A DNA stretch of 64,000 nt from CAVZOY01 sp963777095 (GCA_963777095.1 CAVZOY010000004.1:62001-126000), one strand, 5' to 3'; numbered from the stretch's first letter, positions 10,290 through 19,924 are shown. Translations and numbers: made by a program. The notes: a model not told the origin generated them from the letters alone.

Positions 10290-11962
10290 GCGACCACCTG
10301 CTGGGAGGCGCCGGTGCGCACGGGCGTCGTCCGCGTGTGCACGCGGCCGCTGGGGTCCACCCGGTGCACGAGCCGGACCTGCCACTCCGGGCGGGTCTCG
10401 GGGACATCGGCGCGGCGGTGGCACCCGCGGCTCTCCGTCCGCGCGGCGGCGCCGAGGGCGAGCAGCGTGGCGACCGTATGCAGGGCCGTGGTCTCGACCG
10501 CGGCGAGGTCGAGCGCACCCGGAGCGCGGGGCGGGGCCGTCAGGGTCGTGGCCAGCGCGGCCAGGCCGTCGGCATCCCGGAGGACGCCGGCGTGCGCGGT
10601 GGCCGCCTCGGTGATCGCGGCCCGGAAAGCGGGGTCGACGGCGCCGGCCGAGCGGGTGGGCGCCACCGGGTCTGCGGGGGCCGGAAGGGCCTGCGCGAGC
10701 AGCGTCGCGCAGCGGCCGGCGGCGACCAGCCCCTCGGTGACCGAGTTGGAGGCGAGCCGGTTGGCGCCCTGGACACCGGTGCACGCGACCTCTCCGATCG
10801 CGTACAGCCCGGCGACGCCGGTGCGACCGTCGAGGTCGGCGAGGACACCGCCGCACACGTAGTGGGCGGCCGGCGCCACCGGCAGCGGCGTCGTGACCGG
10901 GTCGAAGCCCGCGGCGCGGCAGGCGGCGAGGATGCCGGGGAAGCGGCGCTCGAGGAACTCCGCGCCCAGGCCCGTCGCGTCGAGGAAGACCGGCCCGCGG
11001 TCGCGGCGGTGGGCGGCGATGGCCGAGGCGACGACGTCGCGCGGGGCGAGGTCGGCCAGGGGGTGGACGCCCGGCATGATCCGGTGCCCGTCGTGGTCGA
11101 CCAGGACGGCGCCCTCGCCGCGGACGGCCTCGGAGACCAGCACCTGCTGGCCGGCCGCGTCCGGGCCCTGCCACAGCACGGTGGGGTGGAACTGCACCAT
11201 CTCGGCGTCGGCCACCTCGGCGCCTGCCCGCACGGCGAGGGCCAGGCCGTCTCCCGTGGATCCGGCCGGGTTGGTCGTGGCGGTGAAGACGTGCCCGTAG
11301 CCGCCGGTCGCGAGGACGACGGCCCGTGCGCGGAGGTCGCCGGCGCCGGCCAGCCCGCCCTCGTCGTCGATCCGTGCGACGCGCAGGCCGACCACCTGTC
11401 CGGTCGCGCTGCGCAGCGCTTCGAGCGCGACGGTGCGCTCCCGGACGTCGACGCCGCGCTCGCCCAGCGCCTCGGCGAGCGTGCGGGTGACCTCGGCCCC
11501 GGACGCGTCGCCGCCGGCGTGCACGATGCGGTCGCGGCTGTGACCGCCCTCGCGGGTCAGCGCCGGCCGGCCGTCGGCGTCCAGGTCGAGGCGGGCGCCG
11601 AGCTCGAGGAGCTGGCCGATCGCCTTGGGTGCCTCGCTGACCAGCGCGCGGACGGCCGGTTCGTCGCAGAGGCCGGCGCCGGCGACCAGCGTGTCCTGCA
11701 CGTGCAGCTCGGCGTCGTCGTCCGCGCCGAGCACGGCGGCCAGACCGCCCTGCGCCCAGCGCGTGCTGCCGTCGCCGAACTCGCCCTTGGTGACCACGGT
11801 GACCGACCGGCCGGCGTCGGCCAGGGTGAGCGCGGCCATGAGCCCGGCGGCGCCGCTGCCGACGACCACCACGTCGGTCGTCGCGGTCCACTGCGCGTCC
11901 GGGAGCGGCAGCGCCGGGACCACGGTCGGGAAGAGGGCGCGGCGCGCCTGGCGGGGAGTCAT
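10286..11962 (-). CDS. nadB: L-aspartate oxidase
   Basis: FAD enzyme of 558 residues that oxidises L-aspartate to iminoaspartate for NadA. Visible are the dinucleotide-binding GSGAAGLMAALTLADAG near the N-terminus, STRWAQGG, the HAGGDASGAEV substrate loop, LATGGYGHVF, the GVQGANRLASNSVTEGL flavin motif, and the C-terminal helical domain ending in RRADVPETRPEW. It is the middle gene of a tightly coupled nadA-nadB-nadC operon; its ATG overlaps the nadA stop (ATGA). Regulation is probably through the palindrome at 12993-13015. Confidence 0.95.
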   Translation of the reverse strand: MTPRQARRALFPTVVPALPLPDAQWTATTDVVVVGSGAAGLMAALTLADAGRSVTVVTKGEFGDGSTRWAQGGLAAVLGADDDAELHVQDTLVAGAGLCDEPAVRALVSEAPKAIGQLLELGARLDLDADGRPALTREGGHSRDRIVHAGGDASGAEVTRTLAEALGERGVDVRERTVALEALRSATGQVVGLRVARIDDEGGLAGAGDLRARAVVLATGGYGHVFTATTNPAGSTGDGLALAVRAGAEVADAEMVQFHPTVLWQGPDAAGQQVLVSEAVRGEGAVLVDHDGHRIMPGVHPLADLAPRDVVASAIAAHRRDRGPVFLDATGLGAEFLERRFPGILAACRAAGFDPVTTPLPVAPAAHYVCGGVLADLDGRTGVAGLYAIGEVACTGVQGANRLASNSVTEGLVAAGRCATLLAQALPAPADPVAPTRSAGAVDPAFRAAITEAATAHAGVLRDADGLAALATTLTAPPRAPGALDLAAVETTALHTVATLLALGAAARTESRGCHRRADVPETRPEWQVRLVHRVDPSGRVHTRTTPVRTGASQQVVA

Positions 11963-12969
11963 TCGCCGACCGGGGACGGCGTGCCGACGGCGACCATGGC
12001 CTCGACCGCGGCGCGGGCGCGGGCGGCGATCTCAGGGTCGACCGTGACCTCGTCGCGGCCCTCGTGCAGCGAGCGCAGGAGCTTCTCCGGGGTCGACATC
12101 TTCATGTACGGGCACGAAGCGCGGGAGTTGACCGGCTCGAAGGCGGGCAGCGGATTGGCCTGGCGCAGCTGGTGCAGCATGCCGATCTCGGTGGCCACCA
12201 GCACGCGCGCGGCCGTCGTCCGCCTGGCCTGATCGAGCATGCCGCCGGTGGACAGGACGTGGACCCGCTCGCTCGGCAGCTGGCCTTCGGAGACCATCCA
12301 CAGCGCGCTCGTAGCGCAGCCGCACTCGGGGTGGATCAGGAGCTCGGCGTCCGGCGCGTCCTGGACGCGCTGGCGCAGGTCGGCGGGGGAGATGCCGGCG
12401 TGCACGTGGCACTCGCCCATCCAGATGCGGATGTTGTCGCGGCCGGTCACGCGCTTGACGTGCGCGCCGAGGAACTGGTCGGGGAGGAAGAGGATCTCGC
12501 GGTCCTCCGGCACCGACTCGACGACCTCGACGGCGTTGGACGAGGTGCAGCAGATGTCGGTCTCGGCCTTCACCTCGGCGGTCGTGTTGACGTAGGAGAC
12601 GACCACGGCGCCGGGGTGCTCGGCCTTCCAGGCGCGCAGCTGGTCGGCGGTGATCGTGTCGGCCAGGGAGCAGCCGGCGGCGGCGTCCGGGATCAGCACG
12701 GTCTTCTCGGGGGAGAGGATCTTGGCGGTCTCGGCCATGAAGTGGACGCCGGCGAAGACGATCGTGCTCGCGTCGCTGGTGGCGGCGATGCGCGACAGCG
12801 CGAGGGAGTCGCCGACGTGGTGGGCGACGTCCTGGATCTCGGCCGGCTGGTAGTTGTGCGCCAGGACGACGGCGTCCTTCTCGGCGGCGAGCCGGTGCAC
12901 CTCACCCCGCCAGTCGGCCCACTGCTGCGACGTCCACGCGGTGGACAGGTTCTCGACGGTGGCGGTCAC
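11959..12969 (-). CDS. nadA: Quinolinate synthase A (4Fe-4S)
   Basis: Condenses iminoaspartate with dihydroxyacetone phosphate to quinolinate. It is 336 residues with the NadA landmarks LAHNYQ, GDSLALSR, FMAETAKIL, CCTSSNAVEVV, MGECHVHAGI, HPECGC, STGGM, EIGMLHQL and SRASCPYMK. The conserved cysteines in CTSSN, PECGC and ASCPYM are the expected cluster ligands. It starts with GTG at 12969, preceded by GGGAGG six bases upstream. First gene of the operon; its start lies about 24 bases from the NrtR-type palindrome, so a repressor bound there would block transcription or initiation. Confidence 0.95.
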   Translation of the reverse strand: MTATVENLSTAWTSQQWADWRGEVHRLAAEKDAVVLAHNYQPAEIQDVAHHVGDSLALSRIAATSDASTIVFAGVHFMAETAKILSPEKTVLIPDAAAGCSLADTITADQLRAWKAEHPGAVVVSYVNTTAEVKAETDICCTSSNAVEVVESVPEDREILFLPDQFLGAHVKRVTGRDNIRIWMGECHVHAGISPADLRQRVQDAPDAELLIHPECGCATSALWMVSEGQLPSERVHVLSTGGMLDQARRTTAARVLVATEIGMLHQLRQANPLPAFEPVNSRASCPYMKMSTPEKLLRSLHEGRDEVTVDPEIAARARAAVEAMVAVGTPSPVGE

Positions 12970-12992
12970 CGGTGCCTCCCAGGCGGCAAGAC

Positions 12993-13015
12993 GTTTCCTA
13001 CTGTCAGTCGGAAAC
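12993..13015. promoter_or_regulatory. Candidate NrtR operator between nadABC and nrtR
   Basis: A 23-bp near-perfect palindrome: left arm GTTTCC-n-ACTG, centre T, right arm CAGT-n-GGAAAC, with mismatches only at two symmetric positions plus the centre. It sits in the 73-bp divergent promoter region between the start of nadA and the start of the Nudix-type regulator. Position, symmetry and the identity of the neighbouring regulator all point to an autoregulated operator. The exact binding consensus of this clade was not checked. Confidence 0.75.
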
Positions 13016-13042
13016 CGATGGGAGCAACCTACCATTCCCCGC

Positions 13043-13771
13043 ATGGCATCCGTCTGGTCCTCGCCGGACCGTCCGGCGTTCCCGCACCACGCGCTCGCCG
13101 TCGTGCTCCAGGTCCGGGCGGGACGGCTGCACGGCATGCTGTGGCAGCGGGCGGCGGAGCCCTTCGCCGGCGCGTGGGCGCTGCCCGGCGGACCGCTGCT
13201 GGCCGACGAGACACTGGGCGCGTCGGTGGCCCGCCAGCTCGCGTCGAAGGTGGAGGTGCGGCAACTCGCCCACCTCGAGCAGCTGGAGACCCGCAGCGAC
13301 CCGGGCCGGGACCCACGGGGACGCACCGTGGCGACGGCATACCTCGGCCTGATCCCGTCGGACCTGGACCCGCCGCTGCCCGAGGACACCGCGTGGCACC
13401 CCGTCGACGCGCTGCCGGAGACGGCGTTCGACCACGGTTCGATCGTCGGCTCGGCGCTGGGGCGGCTGCGGTCGAAGCTGTCGTACACCAACGTCGGGTT
13501 CGCCCTGGCGCCGCCGACGTTCACCATCACCGAGCTGCGCACCATCTACGTGGCTGCGCTCGGCTACGACGTCACGCCGACGAACCTCCAGCGGGTGCTG
13601 CTGCGGCGGGGCGTGCTCGAACCGACGGGGGAGATGTCGCACCCCGGTCGGTCCGGTGGGCGGCCGGCGGTGCTCTACCGCTTCGCCGCGCCGACGCTGG
13701 CGGTCACCGACCCCTTCGCGGTGCTCCGGCCACCGGCGGCGCGACCGGGGCGGCCGCCGCGGGCCGATTGA
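13043..13771 (+). CDS. nrtR: NrtR-type Nudix-related transcriptional regulator of NAD synthesis
   Basis: A 242-residue protein with an N-terminal Nudix-like fold (about 10-140) and a C-terminal winged helix (about 150-225: FALAPPTFTITELRTIY, then TNLQRVLLRRGVLEPTG). The Nudix box is degenerate: after GGPLLADETLGAS the catalytic REUXEE is replaced by ARQLASKVEV, as expected for an NrtR that senses ADP-ribose rather than hydrolysing it. It is transcribed divergently from nadABC with a palindrome between, which is the classic NrtR/NdnR arrangement. The ATG at 13043 is chosen because the Nudix domain starts just after it. Confidence 0.9.
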   Translation: MASVWSSPDRPAFPHHALAVVLQVRAGRLHGMLWQRAAEPFAGAWALPGGPLLADETLGASVARQLASKVEVRQLAHLEQLETRSDPGRDPRGRTVATAYLGLIPSDLDPPLPEDTAWHPVDALPETAFDHGSIVGSALGRLRSKLSYTNVGFALAPPTFTITELRTIYVAALGYDVTPTNLQRVLLRRGVLEPTGEMSHPGRSGGRPAVLYRFAAPTLAVTDPFAVLRPPAARPGRPPRAD

Positions 13772-13899
13772 CTGCCCCGTCGGGAGGGTTCTGCGCACGA
13801 TTGGGTGACGACACGGGAGGCAGAGGTTTGCCGTTGACGATCTTCGGCGCATTCTCCGGGCCAGGCCGGACGTTCCGGCCGACGGTGAGGAGAGTCGTC

Positions 13900-14055
13900 G
13901 TGATCATCCTGGGACTGGTCCTGCTTCTGCTGGGCTTCCTGCTCAAGATCTCGATCCTGTGGACCATCGGGATCATCCTGATCGTGGTGGGTGCCGTGCT
14001 GTTCCTGCTCGGCTCGTCGGGTCGGGCCGTGGGCGGTCGAAGGCACTACTGGTAA
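13900..14055 (+). CDS. DUF6131 family small membrane protein
   Basis: A 51-residue protein made of two hydrophobic helices separated by a single Lys (LLGFLLKISILWTIGIIL) and a C-terminal AVGGRRHYW tail. This is the typical DUF6131 pattern found across actinobacteria. The GTG at 13900 follows a GAGGAG-like site. Probably an integral membrane peptide of unknown role. A hairpin lies 33 bases downstream. Confidence 0.8.
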   Translation: MIILGLVLLLLGFLLKISILWTIGIILIVVGAVLFLLGSSGRAVGGRRHYW

Positions 14056-14087
14056 GCGCAGCTCTACTGCTCACCGACTGATGGGGG

Positions 14088-14116
14088 CCCCCGGTCGCGC
14101 ACGATGCGGCCGGGGG
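14088..14116. terminator. Hairpin downstream of DUF6131 gene
   Basis: Inverted repeat with arms CCCCCGGTCGC and GCGGCCGGGGG (one G-U pair) around a 7-base loop, 33 bases after the DUF6131 stop. No U-run follows, as is usual for high-GC actinobacterial terminators. Confidence 0.6.
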
Positions 14117-14592
14117 TCAGTCGTGTCCGGCCCCGCTCAGCCGCCCGGGCAGGCGGGCGTCAGGGGATCCCGCACGTTCCGCCCGGGACGAGATCCGTCC
14201 CCGGCAGGGACGGCGTGGGCAGCGCCGGAGTCGAGACCGACGGAACCGACGGAGGCGGTGGGACCGCGGGTGCCGCGGGCTCCGGCGCCGGCTGCGACGT
14301 CGGCGCGGGCGCGGGCGCCGGGTCGGGGCTGTCGTCCGGCGCCGATGCGGGCGCCGGAGCACCTCCCTGGCGGGACGTCCCCCCGCTACCTGGCGGGACC
14401 GAACCACCCGTGACGTCAGATCTCAATCACCGGGGTCGATGTGGCCGGCAGCCGGCGGTCTCGGTCGTGCGGCGACCGCGGGAGGAGGGCGCTCGCGGCC
14501 CCTGAGGCAGCGCCGCAGCGGGGCTAGTCTCCGGCCCCCGGGAAGGTGTTCCCGGCCGCGGGGGGACAGTGACTCGGAGGGGGAGAACCGAT
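14117..14592. other. Region without a confident gene
   Basis: About 475 bases before the metalloprotease. On the minus strand 14160-14426 is an 88-codon Pro/Ala/Ser-rich frame opening with TTG and ending GGTCGIP; it could be the tail of an exported protein but has no upstream domain. Its composition could arise simply from GC-rich low-complexity DNA. A purine-rich ribosome site for the next gene lies at the right edge. Confidence 0.4.
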
Positions 14593-15301
14593 ATGCGGTA
14601 CAAGCGAATCTCGGTCATCGCCACGATGCTGGTCGCGGCGGCGCTCCTGTTCGGCGCGCCGCCGGCGTGGAGCAAAGAGGAACCCGCGGTGAGCTTCGGC
14701 AGAGTCCGATGCCGAGAGCATCGCGCTGCTGCACGCGTACTACCCCGGCTACTGGTGGGACCACACCGACCTGACGATCGCCGTCCTGTCGGCGCCGAAC
14801 GTCGACCCTGCCTTCACGGAGGCGATCCGGGACGCGATCGCCACCTGGAGCGAGGTGCTGGCCGAGCAGTTCCCGTACGTCACGCTCACGGACGTGACCG
14901 ACACGGCGCGCAACTCGCAGCGCGCCGACATCGTGGTGCACTACGTCCCGCACGCCGGCGGCATCGTCTGGGGCGGCTACGCCCAATGCGGCGACCACCG
15001 CTGCAACAACGTCATCGTCCGCTCCGACGTCCCGGACCTGATCGACGTCGGTGTGCCGGACTACGACCCGCTCCGGGTCTACCGGGTGGCCCTCCACGAG
15101 ATCGGTCACGCCCTCGGCCTCGGTCACGCCGAGCCCCTCGAGGAGACCAACGACCTGATGGGCTACGGGTGGAGCGTTCCGGAGCCGGACACCACGCCGG
15201 TTCTGTCGACCTGCGACATCGAGGCGCTCGGCGTCGTGTTCGGCTGGGCAGTGGCCGGCGAGGAGCCGCACCCGGCGACGGAGTCCGAGGTCATCTGCTG
15301 A
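14593..15301 (+). CDS. Secreted zinc metalloprotease of the metzincin type (frame break)
   Basis: About 235 residues: signal peptide (about 1-28, ending near AWS), then a short catalytic domain with the zinc motif HEIGHALGLGH and a downstream LMGYG turn that could play the Met-turn role. This is the matrixin-like layout. The frame changes near 14697 just after the signal peptide; dropping one G gives SFAESDAESIALL and a continuous protein to the stop at 15299-15301. The ATG at 14593 is preceded by a purine-rich GGAGGGGGAG. Presumably an exported peptidase with unknown substrate. Confidence 0.85.
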
Positions 15302-15369
15302 CCCGCAGCTGAGCGGCCGGCAACCCTGCCGGGCATCGGGCGAGAAGGCGCAGGCCAGGCGCTGGTCTG

Positions 15370-15442
15370 CGCGCCCGGCAGGGATCGAACCTGCGACCAA
15401 GTGCTTAGAAGGCACCTGCTCTATCCACTGAGCTACGGGCGC
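15370..15442 (-). tRNA. tRNA-Arg (anticodon TCT)
   Basis: On the minus strand the sequence folds as a cloverleaf: acceptor GCGCCCG pairing with CGGGCGC, D arm GCTC-AGTGGATA-GAGC, anticodon loop CTTCTAA with TCT, and T arm with GTTCGATCC. There is no encoded CCA after the discriminator G. The anticodon reads AGA codons, which are rare in this GC-rich sequence. Confidence 0.95.
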
Positions 15443-15580
15443 TCGGCGCACGATCATCGCACCCGTTCCGGCCATTGGATGGAATCGTCGGCGGTCAGAC
15501 CATTGACCGGACGGTCGAACCTGGCCAGGCTGCCCGCTCGTGGCGGGCCGACGACGGCTCGCCCAGCGGGGAGGTGGGCC

Positions 15581-16382
15581 GTGACTGAGCCGGCCGGGAC
15601 CTGGAGCTCCGGCTCGGCCTACGAGGCCTACGTCGGGCGATGGAGCCGTGCAGGTGGCTGCTCGCTTCGTCCCGGCGCTGGAGGCGCCCACCCGCGGGGT
15701 GTGGGTCGACGTCGGCTGCGGCACCGGAGTGCTGACCGGGGCGGTGCTCCAGCACACGCAACCGGCGGCGGTGCTCGCCGTCGACGCCTCGGCCGCGTTC
15801 ATCCAGATGGCCGCCGAGCAGCTGCCCGATCCCCGGGTGCGGTTCGAGGTCGGCGACGCGGCGGGGTTGCCCGTCGAGACCGACACCGCCGACGCCGTGG
15901 TGTCCGGCCTCGTCCTCAACTTCCTGCCCGACCCTGCTGCGGCATTCGCCGAGTGGCGGCGCGTGCTGTGCCCCGGCGGAGTGCTCGGCATCTACGTCTG
16001 GGACTACGCGGGGGAGATGCAGCTGATGCGGCAGCTCTGGGACGCCGCCGCGGACCTCGACCCGGCGGCGGCCGAGCTGGACGAGGGACGGCGCTCCGCC
16101 TTCTGTCGGCCCGAGCCGCTGCGGGAGATGACGGAAGATGCCGGCTTCGGCGACGTGCGGGTGGAGGCCATCGACGTGCCGACGGTGTTCCGCGACTTCG
16201 ACGACTACTGGACGCCGTTCCTCGGCGGCACCGGACCGGCCCCCGCGTACGTCGGCGGCCTCGAGCCCGACGCGCGCGAGCGGCTGCGTGCGCTCTTGGA
16301 CGAGCGCCTGCCACGGGAAGCCGACGGGACGATCTCCCTGGTGGCGCGGGCGTGGGCGGTGCGGGCACTGCGACCGAACTGA
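15581..16382 (+). CDS. Class I SAM-dependent methyltransferase (frame break)
   Basis: A methyltransferase of about 266 residues. N-terminal AYEAYVGRWSR is typical of actinobacterial type 11/25 methyltransferases; motif I is VDVGCGTGVL, followed by AVDAS (motif II), GDAAGLP and LNFLPDPAAAF (motifs III/IV). Dropping one G near 15652 joins WSRAV to AARFVPALE. Start GTG 15581 has GGGGAGG upstream. The methyl acceptor cannot be told. It follows the tRNA, convergent with it. Confidence 0.87.
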
Positions 16383-16561
16383 CACGGGGTGATCCCAGCG
16401 CGGTCCGCTGACGGACCGGGCCCCGTCGTCCACAGGAGCGGACTCCGTCCACAGATCTCTCGGGGTCGTTCCCGGGGCGCCGGGTCGCACCGCAGGGTCG
16501 GAGCCGGTCGACATCCGGTCGGCCGGCGCCGGTCACGGCGCGATCCCCCAGGAGGAGCACC

Positions 16562-17120
16562 GTGTTCGACACCATGATCACCGTCGTCGGGAACGTCGTC
16601 GACTCGCCGCGGAAGAAGAGCCTCACCAACGGCTCGGTCACCAACTTCCGCATCGCCTCCACCTCGCGGCGGTTCGACTCGGCCGCCCAGCGGTTCGTCG
16701 ACGGCGAGACCTTCTTCGTCGACGTGGAGTGCTGGGGCGACCTGAGCCACCACGTCTCTGGCAGCGTCGGCGCCGGCGACCCGGTGGTGGTGCTCGGCGC
16801 GATCAGCACGTACCGAGTGGGAGACCGACGCGGGGAGGCGGAGCAAGCCGCGGATCAGGGCTCGTGTCGTCGGGCACAACCTCCACTGGGGCATCTCGAA
16901 GTTCACGAAGCTGCCGAAGGCCTCCGCTTCGCTCGGCGCCGAGTCGTCGGCCGAGCCGACGCCGACCGACCTGCCGGTCGACCCTTCCGACGAGGAGTTC
17001 GGCGACCCCGTCGACGAGTTCACCGGCGAGATCCTGCGCGGTCGGGACTACGTGACCGACCCCGCGACGTTGCACAGCTTGACGAGCGACGACCTCAGCA
17101 CCGAGCCCGCGCACGCCTAG
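16562..17120 (+). CDS. ssb: Single-stranded DNA-binding protein (SsbB-like, frame break)
   Basis: OB-fold SSB of about 185 residues: TVVGNVV, then NFRIAS, FFVDVECWG and GDPVVVLGAI. After that a one-base break near 16815 leads to the continued strand (TYEWETDAGRR, then RARVVGHNLHWG) and an acidic tail containing PVDPSDEEFG. It is diverged from the essential replication SSB, so it is likely the second actinobacterial paralogue, which in other genera acts in recombination or transformation. AGGAGG lies six bases before the GTG start. Confidence 0.85.
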
Positions 17121-17154
17121 TTGGCGGGGGCTGGGAGGATCGTCGACAGGACGC

Positions 17155-17190
17155 AGGGGACGGGGCCGGCCAGAGCCCGCCCCGTCCCCT
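17155..17190. terminator. Strong hairpin after ssb
   Basis: Perfect 12-bp stem: AGGGGACGGGGC at 17155-17166 pairs with GCCCCGTCCCCT at 17179-17190, with a 12-base loop. It lies 34 bases after the ssb stop and 31 bases before ettA. There is no U-run. Confidence 0.75.
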
Positions 17191-17221
17191 GACGCGACAC
17201 GACGGAAGGCTCGACAGCCCA

Positions 17222-18893
17222 GTGGCTCAGTACATCTACTCGATGGTCCGCGCGCGCAAGGCGCACGGCGACAAGGTCATCCTCGACGACGTCACCCTGG
17301 CGTTCCTACCCGGCGCCAAGATCGGCGTCGTCGGACCCAACGGTGCCGGCAAGTCGACGGTCCTCCAGATCATGGCGGGCCTGCAGCAGCCCTCCAACGG
17401 CGACACCATGCTGGCGCCCGACGCGACGGTCGGCATCCTCATGCAGGAGCCGAAGCTCAACGAGGCGCTCGACGTCCGCGGCAACGTCGAGGAGGCGGTC
17501 AAGCCGCTCCGCGACGCACTCGTGCGCTTCGAGCAGGTCAGCGCGGCGATGGGGGAGCCCGACGCCGACTTCGACGCGCTCCTCGCCGAGCAGGGCGAGC
17601 TGATGGAGACCATCGAGCAGCACGACGGCTGGGAGCTCGACGCCCGCATCGAGCAGGCCATGGACGCGCTGCGCTGCCCGCCCGGCGACGCCGACGTCAC
17701 CGTTCTCTCCGGTGGTGAGCGCCGCCGGGTCGCGTTGTGCAGGCTGCTGCTCGAGGCGCCCGACCTCCTGCTCCTCGACGAGCCCACCAACCACCTCGAT
17801 GCCGAGAGCGTCGCGTGGCTGGAGCAGCACCTCGAGAAGTACGCCGGCACCGTCGTCGCCGTCACCCACGACCGGTACTTCCTCGACAACGTGGCCCAGT
17901 GGATCCTCGAGCTCGACCGGGGCCGCGCCTACCCGTACGAGGGCAACTACTCGACCTACCTCGAGACCAAGGCGACGCGTCTGAAGGTCGAGGGCGCGAA
18001 GGACGCCAAGCGGGCGAAGCGCCTCAGGGACGAGCTGGAGTGGGTGCGTTCCGGCGCCAAGGCACGCCAGGCCAAGAGCAAGGCGCGGCTGGCCCGCTAC
18101 GAGGAGATGGCTGCGGAGGCCGACAAGTTCCGCAAGCTGGACTTCGAGGAGATCCAGATCCCGCCGGGCCCTCGCCTGGGCAGTGTCGTCGTCGAGACGA
18201 AGAAGCTGACCAAGGGCTTCGGCGACCGGGTGCTGATCGACGACCTCTCCTTCACCCTCCCGCGCAACGGCATCGTCGGCGTCGTCGGCCCGAACGGCGC
18301 CGGCAAGACCACGCTGTTCAAGATGCTCGTCGGCGAGGAGAAGCCGGACGACGGCGACATCAAGGTCGGGGAGACCGTCAAGCTCTCCTACGTCGAGCAG
18401 AACCGCAGCGGCATCGACCCCAAGAAGACGCTGTGGGACGTCGTCTCCGACGGCCTCGACCACATCAAGGTCGGCAACGTGGAGATGCCCTCGCGGGCCT
18501 ACGTGGCCGCGTTCGGCTTCAAGGGCCCGGACCAGCAGAAGCCGGCCGGCGTCCTGTCCGGTGGTGAGCGGAACCGTCTCAACCTCGCCCTGACCCTCAA
18601 GCAGGGCGGCAACCTGCTGCTGCTCGACGAGCCGACGAACGACCTCGACGTCGAGACGCTCACCAGCCTGGAGGGCGCGCTGCTCGAGTTCCCCGGCTGC
18701 GCCGTCGTGGTGAGCCACGACCGGTGGTTCCTCGACCGCGTGGCGACGCACATCCTCGCCTACGAGGGCGAGTCGAAGTGGTTCTGGTTCGAGGGCAACT
18801 TCCAGGACTACGAGAAGAACAAGGTCGAGCGGCTCGGCATCAGACGCCACCCGCCCGCACCGCGCGACCTACCGCAAGCTCGCCCGCGACTGA
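17222..18893 (+). CDS. ettA: Energy-dependent translational throttle protein EttA (ABC-F)
   Basis: ABC-F ATPase of about 556 residues that binds the ribosomal E-site and gates translation according to ATP/ADP. Two ABC domains are complete: Walker A GPNGAGKST and GPNGAGKTT, signatures LSGGERRRVA and LSGGERNRLN, Walker B LLLLDEPTNHLD and LLLLDEPTNDLD, joined by the charged linker with the arm. The N-terminal YIYSMVRARKAHGDK is typical of actinobacterial EttA. Near 18841 one extra base shifts the frame; correcting it gives the normal EttA end (RPHRATYRKL) with stop at 18891-18893. Confidence 0.95.
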
Positions 18894-18904
18894 ACGAACC
18901 CGCA

Positions 18905-18938
18905 TCGGCCCGGTCGGAGTTCGCTCCGGCCGGGCCGA
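18905..18938. terminator. Bidirectional terminator between ettA and phosphatase
   Basis: Long hairpin with arms TCGGCCCGG-T-CGGAG and CTCCG-G-CCGGGCCGA around a TTCG tetraloop, between two convergent genes. Confidence 0.75.
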
Positions 18939-18956
18939 CGCGCGTCGGTGGTCGGC

Positions 18957-19421
18957 TCACCGGAAGCGGGTGACGAACGCCGCCTGCGCCCTCGTCTCCA
19001 CGGCGCGGTGCCGGTAGCGCTCCCGGACGAACTCCACCGCCTCGTCCGCCCGCACCCCGTCGAGGACGGCCAGGCACGCCAGGGTCGTCCCGGTGCGACC
19101 AGTCCCACCGCTGCAGGCCACCTCGACCCGCTCGTCGCCGGAACGGTCGAGGGCTTCGACCAGAACGGTCCGCAGGAGGGACGGGTCCTCGGGCAGGGCG
19201 AAGTCCCGCCACCGCACCCACCGCATGTCCCACGGCGGCGACGCCGGCGCACGCGCCAGCAGGTAGATCCCCAGGTCGGGCGACGGTCCCGGCACGACGT
19301 CCCGCCAGGCGCGACCCCGCACGCGGCGACCCGAGGGCAGCTGCACCAGTCCCGGTGTCCCGTCCGTCCAGGTGGGCACACCCGGCCACGGTAGTTCCCG
19401 GGCTGCGGAATGCCGCCGCAC
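18957..19421 (-). CDS. Protein-tyrosine phosphatase family protein
   Basis: A 154-residue cysteine phosphatase carrying the CX5R signature in ACSGGTGRTGT. Upstream is PSPDLGIYLLA, then WVRWRDFALPED; the Asp of the latter could be the general acid. The GTG at 19421 is chosen because longer starts would overlap the divergent thioesterase gene. It is a small dual-specificity-like enzyme common in actinobacteria. Substrate unknown, probably cytoplasmic. Confidence 0.82.
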   Translation of the reverse strand: MRRHSAARELPWPGVPTWTDGTPGLVQLPSGRRVRGRAWRDVVPGPSPDLGIYLLARAPASPPWDMRWVRWRDFALPEDPSLLRTVLVEALDRSGDERVEVACSGGTGRTGTTLACLAVLDGVRADEAVEFVRERYRHRAVETRAQAAFVTRFR

Positions 19422-19443
19422 GCCGTAGGGCAGGCTGCACGCC

Positions 19444-19857
19444 GTGAGGCACACGGTGCACGTCCCGATGCGCTGGTCGGACATGGACGCCTACCAGCAC
19501 ATCAACAACGTCGCGTTCCTCGGCTACTTCGAGATGGCGCGGGTCAACCTCTTCTTCGACCACCCCACGCACGACGAGAAGACCGGGATGCGCCGCGGCC
19601 TGGTCGTCCACTCGCACGACATCCAGTACAAGCGCTCGGTCGAGTACGACGCCGAGCCGCTCGAGATCCAGGTGTGGATCTCGGCCGTGCGGGCGGCGTC
19701 CTTCCGCTGCCACTACGAGCTCTTCGACCACGGGCAACTGGCCGTCACCGGCGGCACGGTGCTCGTGCCCTTCGACTTCGCGCTGAACCGACCGCGCCGC
19801 CTCACGCCGGAGGAGAAGGAGTTCCTCGCCCGCTACACCGAGGACCGCGCCGCCTGA
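19444..19857 (+). CDS. Acyl-CoA thioesterase (hot-dog fold, YbgC/FcbC type)
   Basis: A 137-residue hot-dog enzyme with MRWSDMDAYQHINNVAFLGYFEMAR, the catalytic Asp and helix pattern of 4-hydroxybenzoyl-CoA thioesterase-like proteins, and later VWISAVRAASFRCHYEL. It probably hydrolyses short or medium acyl-CoA. The GTG start is 22 bases from the start of the divergent phosphatase, so they share a promoter region. Confidence 0.9.
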   Translation: MRHTVHVPMRWSDMDAYQHINNVAFLGYFEMARVNLFFDHPTHDEKTGMRRGLVVHSHDIQYKRSVEYDAEPLEIQVWISAVRAASFRCHYELFDHGQLAVTGGTVLVPFDFALNRPRRLTPEEKEFLARYTEDRAA

Positions 19858-19871
19858 CCCGGAGACGCGTA

Positions 19872-19903
19872 CGGCGGCGCCCGATCAGGATCGGGCGCCG
19901 CCG
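19872..19903. terminator. Bidirectional terminator between thioesterase and bioY
   Basis: Perfect 14-bp stem with CAGG tetraloop: left arm CGGCGGCGCCCGAT, right arm ATCGGGCGCCGCCG. It sits between convergent genes. Confidence 0.85.
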
Positions 19904-19924
19904 CGAGGGTCGCTCGGTACTGCG

